A DNA stretch of 64,000 bases from Streptomyces silvae. GTDB lineage: Bacteria; Actinomycetota; Actinomycetes; Streptomycetales; Streptomycetaceae. Positions 60,941 to 64,000 of the stretch are shown piece after piece. The DNA is taken from assembly GCF_016745505.1 (NCBI RefSeq), contig NZ_JAERUC010000170.1, positions 1 through 64,000 on the forward strand. The letters are read 5' to 3'. Position 1 is the stretch's first letter. Each line of letters opens with the position of its first letter. Made by a program: the position numbers and the translations under genes. The notes under the pieces are model-generated. The model was not told the origin of the DNA, searched no databases, and was given only the letters and a program-made list of their open reading frames with translations.

Positions 60941-61435
60941 GTGACTCACATCCGCCGCCGGTCCCCCCGTTCCCGTGTTCTCGCTCCGTCCGCCGCCCTG
61001 TGTGTCCTGGCCGTGGCGGGCTGTTCCACCGGTGGTGACCGGCCCTCGGTGGCGGTTCCCACGCCGTCGTCGGAGGCCGCCGGATACTGCGAGGAACTGC
61101 ACAGGGAGCTGCCGGAGACCGTCGACGACCTGGAACGGAGTGACCCCTCGCCGGAATCGGACCTGACCGCCGGCTGGGGGGACGGGGCGATCGTACTGCG
61201 CTGCGGTGTCCCCCGGCCCGCGAGGATGGATGATTCCCAGGCGAAGGGGGTCGACGCGGACGGCGTCAACTGGCTGCTGGAGCAGTCCGATGACGACGAC
61301 AGCGGCCCCCGGTTCACGACCACCTACCGCAAGGCGTACGTCGAGGTGACGCTCGGGACGGAGTACGCCCATGACATCACTCCGCTGTCCGCGTTCGCCG
61401 CACCGGTGAAGAAGACGGTCCCCGACAGCCTCTGA
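60941..61435 (+). CDS. DUF3515 lipoprotein
   Basis: This 164-residue protein has a lipobox LAVAGC (Cys28), after a hydrophobic signal, and a conserved C-terminal domain (about 55-164). DUF3515 proteins are found near ddl and thiL in actinobacteria; the function is unknown. It starts 20 bp after the RAM-domain gene and overlaps a bidirectional hairpin at its stop. Confidence 0.85.
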   Translation: MTHIRRRSPRSRVLAPSAALCVLAVAGCSTGGDRPSVAVPTPSSEAAGYCEELHRELPETVDDLERSDPSPESDLTAGWGDGAIVLRCGVPRPARMDDSQAKGVDADGVNWLLEQSDDDDSGPRFTTTYRKAYVEVTLGTEYAHDITPLSAFAAPVKKTVPDSL

Positions 61436-61465
61436 GGTCCGTCCCCGCGCGGGGACGGACCTCAG
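61432..61465. terminator. perfect 34-bp palindrome between DUF3515 and ddl
   Basis: CTGAGGTCCGTCCCCGC is followed immediately by its exact complement. It includes the DUF3515 stop and ends about 12 bp before the ddl stop on the other strand, so it serves two convergent genes. Confidence 0.78.
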
Positions 61466-61476
61466 GGCTTCGGGGC

Positions 61477-62661
61477 TCAGCGCAGGCCGGTGGAGCGGTT
61501 CAGCGCGGCCGTGATCAGCCGGTCCACGAGCTCCGGGTACTCCACACCGCTCGCCTGCCACATGCGGGGGAACATGGAGATCGGGGTGAAGCCCGGCATG
61601 GTGTTGATCTCGTTGATGACGAACGAGCCGTCCTCCGTGAGGAAGAAGTCGGCGCGCACGAGCCCCTCGCAGGAGGCCGCCTCGAAGGCGTCGACGGCGA
61701 GCCGGCGCACCTCGGCGGTCTGCTCCTCGGTGAGCGGCGCGGGCACCAGACCGGCCGCCGAGTCGATGTACTTGGCCTCGAAGTCGTAGAAGTCGTGCGC
61801 GGTGACCGGCGGGATCTCGGCCGGGACGCTCGCGCGCGGTCCGTCCTCGAACTCCAGCACGCCGCACTCGATCTCCCGGCCGCGCAGCAGGGACTCCACG
61901 AGGAACTTCGGGTCGTGGCGGCGCGCCTCCTCGATCGCCTCGTCGAGGCCGGAGGGGTCGTCGACCTTGGTGATGCCCATGGAGGAGCCGCCGCGGGCGG
62001 GCTTCACGAAGAGCGGCCAGCCGTGTTCGGCGGCGAACTCCATGATGCGCTTGCGGGCGGCAGGGCGGTCCGACTCCCACTCCCGGGGGCGGACGACCTC
62101 GTACGGGCCGACGGGCAGCCTGAAGGAGGTGAACACCCGCTTCATGTACTCCTTGTCCTGGCCGACGGCCGAGGACAGGACACCGGCGCCGACGTAGGGG
62201 ACGCCGGAGAGCTCCAGGAGCCCCTGGAGCGTGCCGTCCTCGCCGTAGGGGCCGTGCAGCATGGGGAAGACGACGTCGACCTCCCCCAGGACCGTGGGCA
62301 CCGAACCGGGTTCGCTGACGACGACGTCCCGGTTGCCGGGGTCGACGGAGAGCGTCACGGCGCCCCGCGCGGAGTCGGCCAGCTGGTCCACGTCGGGGAC
62401 CTGCCGGTCCGTGATGGCCATGCGGGCCGGGTCGTCGGACGTGAGGGCCCAACGTCCGTCCCTGGTGATGCCGATCGGCAGGACGTCGTACTTCGTCCGG
62501 TCGATGGCGCTCATGATGGCACCGGCCGTGACGACCGAGATGCCGTGTTCGGAGCTACGGCCGCCGAACACGACGGCCACGCGCGGCTTGCGGCCCGGAT
62601 CGGAGCTCTGCTCGGAGCTCAGCGGGCTCTCAGGGCTCTGGGGGAGGTTCTGGCTGCTCAT
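61477..62661 (-). CDS. ddl: D-alanine--D-alanine ligase
   Basis: Ddl joins two D-alanines for peptidoglycan. The 394-residue ATP-grasp enzyme has VAVVFGGRSSEHGISVVTAG, VVFPMLHGPYGEDGTLQGLLEL, VKPARGGSSMGITKV, AKYIDSAAGLVPAPL and INEINTMPGFTPISMFPRMW. The N-terminal 20 residues are a Ser/Pro-rich extension. The ATG at 62661 is used. It follows gpsA on the same strand by 34 bp. Confidence 0.95.
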   Translation of the reverse strand: MSSQNLPQSPESPLSSEQSSDPGRKPRVAVVFGGRSSEHGISVVTAGAIMSAIDRTKYDVLPIGITRDGRWALTSDDPARMAITDRQVPDVDQLADSARGAVTLSVDPGNRDVVVSEPGSVPTVLGEVDVVFPMLHGPYGEDGTLQGLLELSGVPYVGAGVLSSAVGQDKEYMKRVFTSFRLPVGPYEVVRPREWESDRPAARKRIMEFAAEHGWPLFVKPARGGSSMGITKVDDPSGLDEAIEEARRHDPKFLVESLLRGREIECGVLEFEDGPRASVPAEIPPVTAHDFYDFEAKYIDSAAGLVPAPLTEEQTAEVRRLAVDAFEAASCEGLVRADFFLTEDGSFVINEINTMPGFTPISMFPRMWQASGVEYPELVDRLITAALNRSTGLR

Positions 62662-62695
62662 ATCGCGACGAGCGTACCTGCTGGTAGGGCTCGAG

Positions 62696-63706
62696 TCAGC
62701 GTCGCTCGGGCTTGGCGCTGCGCGACATCAGCTCCTTCAGGGCGACCACCGGCGGCTTGCCCTCGTGGACGATGCCGACGACCGTCTCGGTGATCGGCAT
62801 GTCGACCCCGTGCCTGCGCGCCAGATCGAGCACGGATTCGCAGGACTTGACGCCCTCGGCGGTCTGGCTCGTGACGGCGACGGTCTCCTGGAGCGTCATC
62901 CCCCGTCCGAGGTTGGTGCCGAAGGTGTGGTTGCGCGAGAGCGGCGAGGAGCACGTCGCCACCAGGTCGCCGAGTCCGGCCAGACCGGAGAAGGTGAGCG
63001 GGTCGGCTCCCATGGCGAGTCCCAGCCGGGTCGTCTCGGCGAGGCCGCGGGTGATGAGGGAGCCCTTGGCGTTGTCACCGAGGCCCATGCCGTCGGCGAT
63101 GCCCACGGCGAGGCCGATGACGTTCTTCACGGCGCCGCCGAGCTCGCAGCCGACCACGTCGGTGTTGGTGTACGGCCGGAAGTACGGGGTGTGGCAGGCG
63201 GTCTGGAGGCGCCGGGCGACGTCCTCGTCCGAGCAGGCGACGACGGCCGCGGCGGGGCGGCGTTCGGCGATCTCCTTGGCGAGGTTGGGGCCGGTGACGA
63301 CGGCGATCCGGTCCTGGCCGACCTCGGTGACGTCCTCGATGACCTCGCTCATCCGCTTGGCGGTGCCGAGTTCGACGCCCTTCATCATGGAGACGAGCAC
63401 CGTGCCGGGCTCCAGATGGCGCGCCCAGTCGGCGAGGTTGGCGCGCAGGGTCTGCGAGGGCACCACGAGGACGGCGAAGTCGGCGCCGCGCAGCGCCTCG
63501 GCGGGGTCGGTCGTGGCCCGCACCGAGGCGGGCAGCTCGACGCCCGGCAGGTACTCCGGGTTGGTACGGGTGGTGTTGACGGCCTCGGCGACCTCGGCGC
63601 GGCGGCCCCAGAGGGTGACGTCGCAGCCGGCGTCGGCGAGGATCATGCCGAAGGCCGTACCCCATGAGCCGGTTCCGAAGACGGCCGCCTTCGCGGGGTG
63701 CGTCAC
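62696..63706 (-). CDS. gpsA: glycerol-3-phosphate dehydrogenase (NAD(P)+)
   Basis: GpsA makes sn-glycerol 3-phosphate for phospholipids. The 336-residue enzyme has the NAD-binding AAVFGTGSWGTAFGMILAD, then VVTGPNLAKEIAE, CELGGAVKNVIGLAVGIADG and ARGLAETTRL-like TRGLAETTRL. The GTG start overlaps the plsC stop (GTGA), which suggests coupled synthesis of lipid precursors. Confidence 0.95.
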   Translation of the reverse strand: MTHPAKAAVFGTGSWGTAFGMILADAGCDVTLWGRRAEVAEAVNTTRTNPEYLPGVELPASVRATTDPAEALRGADFAVLVVPSQTLRANLADWARHLEPGTVLVSMMKGVELGTAKRMSEVIEDVTEVGQDRIAVVTGPNLAKEIAERRPAAAVVACSDEDVARRLQTACHTPYFRPYTNTDVVGCELGGAVKNVIGLAVGIADGMGLGDNAKGSLITRGLAETTRLGLAMGADPLTFSGLAGLGDLVATCSSPLSRNHTFGTNLGRGMTLQETVAVTSQTAEGVKSCESVLDLARRHGVDMPITETVVGIVHEGKPPVVALKELMSRSAKPERR

Positions 63707-64000
63707 GTGGTTCCCTTTCCCTCTGCCTTGCGCCGCTGTTCAGCACGGGCCTTGCGGTGATCGTAGAGCTCGGCGGGTGCCTTCTCGCCGCGTACGTCCT
63801 CGAGCTGGGCGGTGATCGCGGCCATGATGGTCTCGGTCGCCTGGCGCAGCACGTCCGGCGTCGGTTCGAGGCCGTAGTAACGGGAGAGGTCGACCGGCGG
63901 TCCGGCCTGCACCCGCAGCGTCTTGCGGGGGAACAGCTGGAGCTTGTTCTCCTTGGCGTACGGCGGCATCGCGAGGTTGGCGCCCCACTGGGCGACGGGG
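63703..64000 (-). CDS. plsC: 1-acyl-glycerol-3-phosphate acyltransferase, C-terminal part (cut by window edge)
   Basis: The visible C-terminal part includes WGANLAMPPYAKENKLQLFP, RVQAGPPVDLSRYYGLEPTPD and a Lys-rich end. It matches the C-terminal region of actinobacterial PlsC-type acyltransferases. The catalytic HX4D lies outside the window. The stop overlaps gpsA (GTGA), so the pair forms a phospholipid-precursor operon. Confidence 0.8.
   Translation of the reverse strand, partial: PVAQWGANLAMPPYAKENKLQLFPRKTLRVQAGPPVDLSRYYGLEPTPDVLRQATETIMAAITAQLEDVRGEKAPAELYDHRKARAEQRRKAEGKGTT

Noticed and set aside
1..64000. CRISPR arrays, insertion sequences and rRNA genes
   Set aside because: None was seen. 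The only array of short repeats is the 9-bp iteron set, whose unit is too short and unevenly spaced to be CRISPR.

Overview
The window is high-GC actinobacterial DNA, almost certainly Streptomyces. From about 8.4 kb to the right edge it carries a conserved streptomycete core block whose genes and order are recognisable: cdsA-frr-pyrH, tsf-rpsB, whiG, dprA-comM-yraN, four adjacent sip signal-peptidase genes, rplS-trmD-rimM-khpA-rpsP, ffh, amtB-glnK-glnD, nsdA, ftsY, glcP, smc, mutM-rnc-rpmF, coaD-rsmD-recG, rpmB, thiD-thiL, ddl and gpsA-plsC. Start codons are often GTG, and many junctions are ATGA or GTGA overlaps. The species cannot be fixed from this sequence.

The left 5.8 kb is the end of an integrated mobile element of the AICE/phage-like type. 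Tightly coupled genes on the + strand encode two small C5-cytosine-methyltransferase-like proteins, a Prim-Pol replication protein and a P-loop helicase-like ATPase. A strong hairpin follows, then a 200-bp array of 9-bp iterons (candidate origin), an excisionase, a second perfect hairpin and a TTG-initiated tyrosine integrase. No transfer or partition gene is visible; these may lie left of the window. Beyond the integrase, on the other strand, stands an orphan 650-residue GHKL (MORC/Hsp90-like) ATPase with lower GC than the core. Two dyad sites lie upstream of it. It may be element cargo, possibly defensive.

Core functions by region. 8.4-16.2 kb: a membrane protein, phospholipid synthesis (cdsA), ribosome recycling, UMP kinase, EF-Ts and S2, a secreted M23-fold protein overlapping a TetR regulator tail to tail, and the sporulation sigma factor WhiG. 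16.4-27.5 kb: DNA processing (DprA, ComM, YraN), protein export (four SipW/X/Y/Z peptidases), and ribosome/tRNA maturation (L19, TrmD, RimM, KhpA, S16), then a SprT-like protein. 28-37 kb: SRP (Ffh), nitrogen control (AmtB, GlnK, GlnD under a GlnR box) and the developmental repressor NsdA. 37-46 kb: a degenerate Prim-Pol homologue, FtsY, an NCS1 permease, the GlcP glucose permease and SMC. 46-58 kb: acylphosphatase, a CAP-domain secreted protein, DNA repair (MutM, RecG), RNase III, L32, CoA synthesis and a FakA-like kinase. 58-64 kb: L28, thiamine synthesis (ThiD, ThiL), a stand-alone RAM-domain sensor, a DUF3515 lipoprotein, D-Ala-D-Ala ligase, and GpsA/PlsC (cut by the right edge).

I found no rRNA, credible tRNA, CRISPR array or insertion sequence. 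The most interesting unexplained items are the orphan GHKL ATPase with its palindromic site, the paired divergent methyltransferases, the iteron array, and the Prim-Pol homologue next to nsdA that has lost key catalytic residues.
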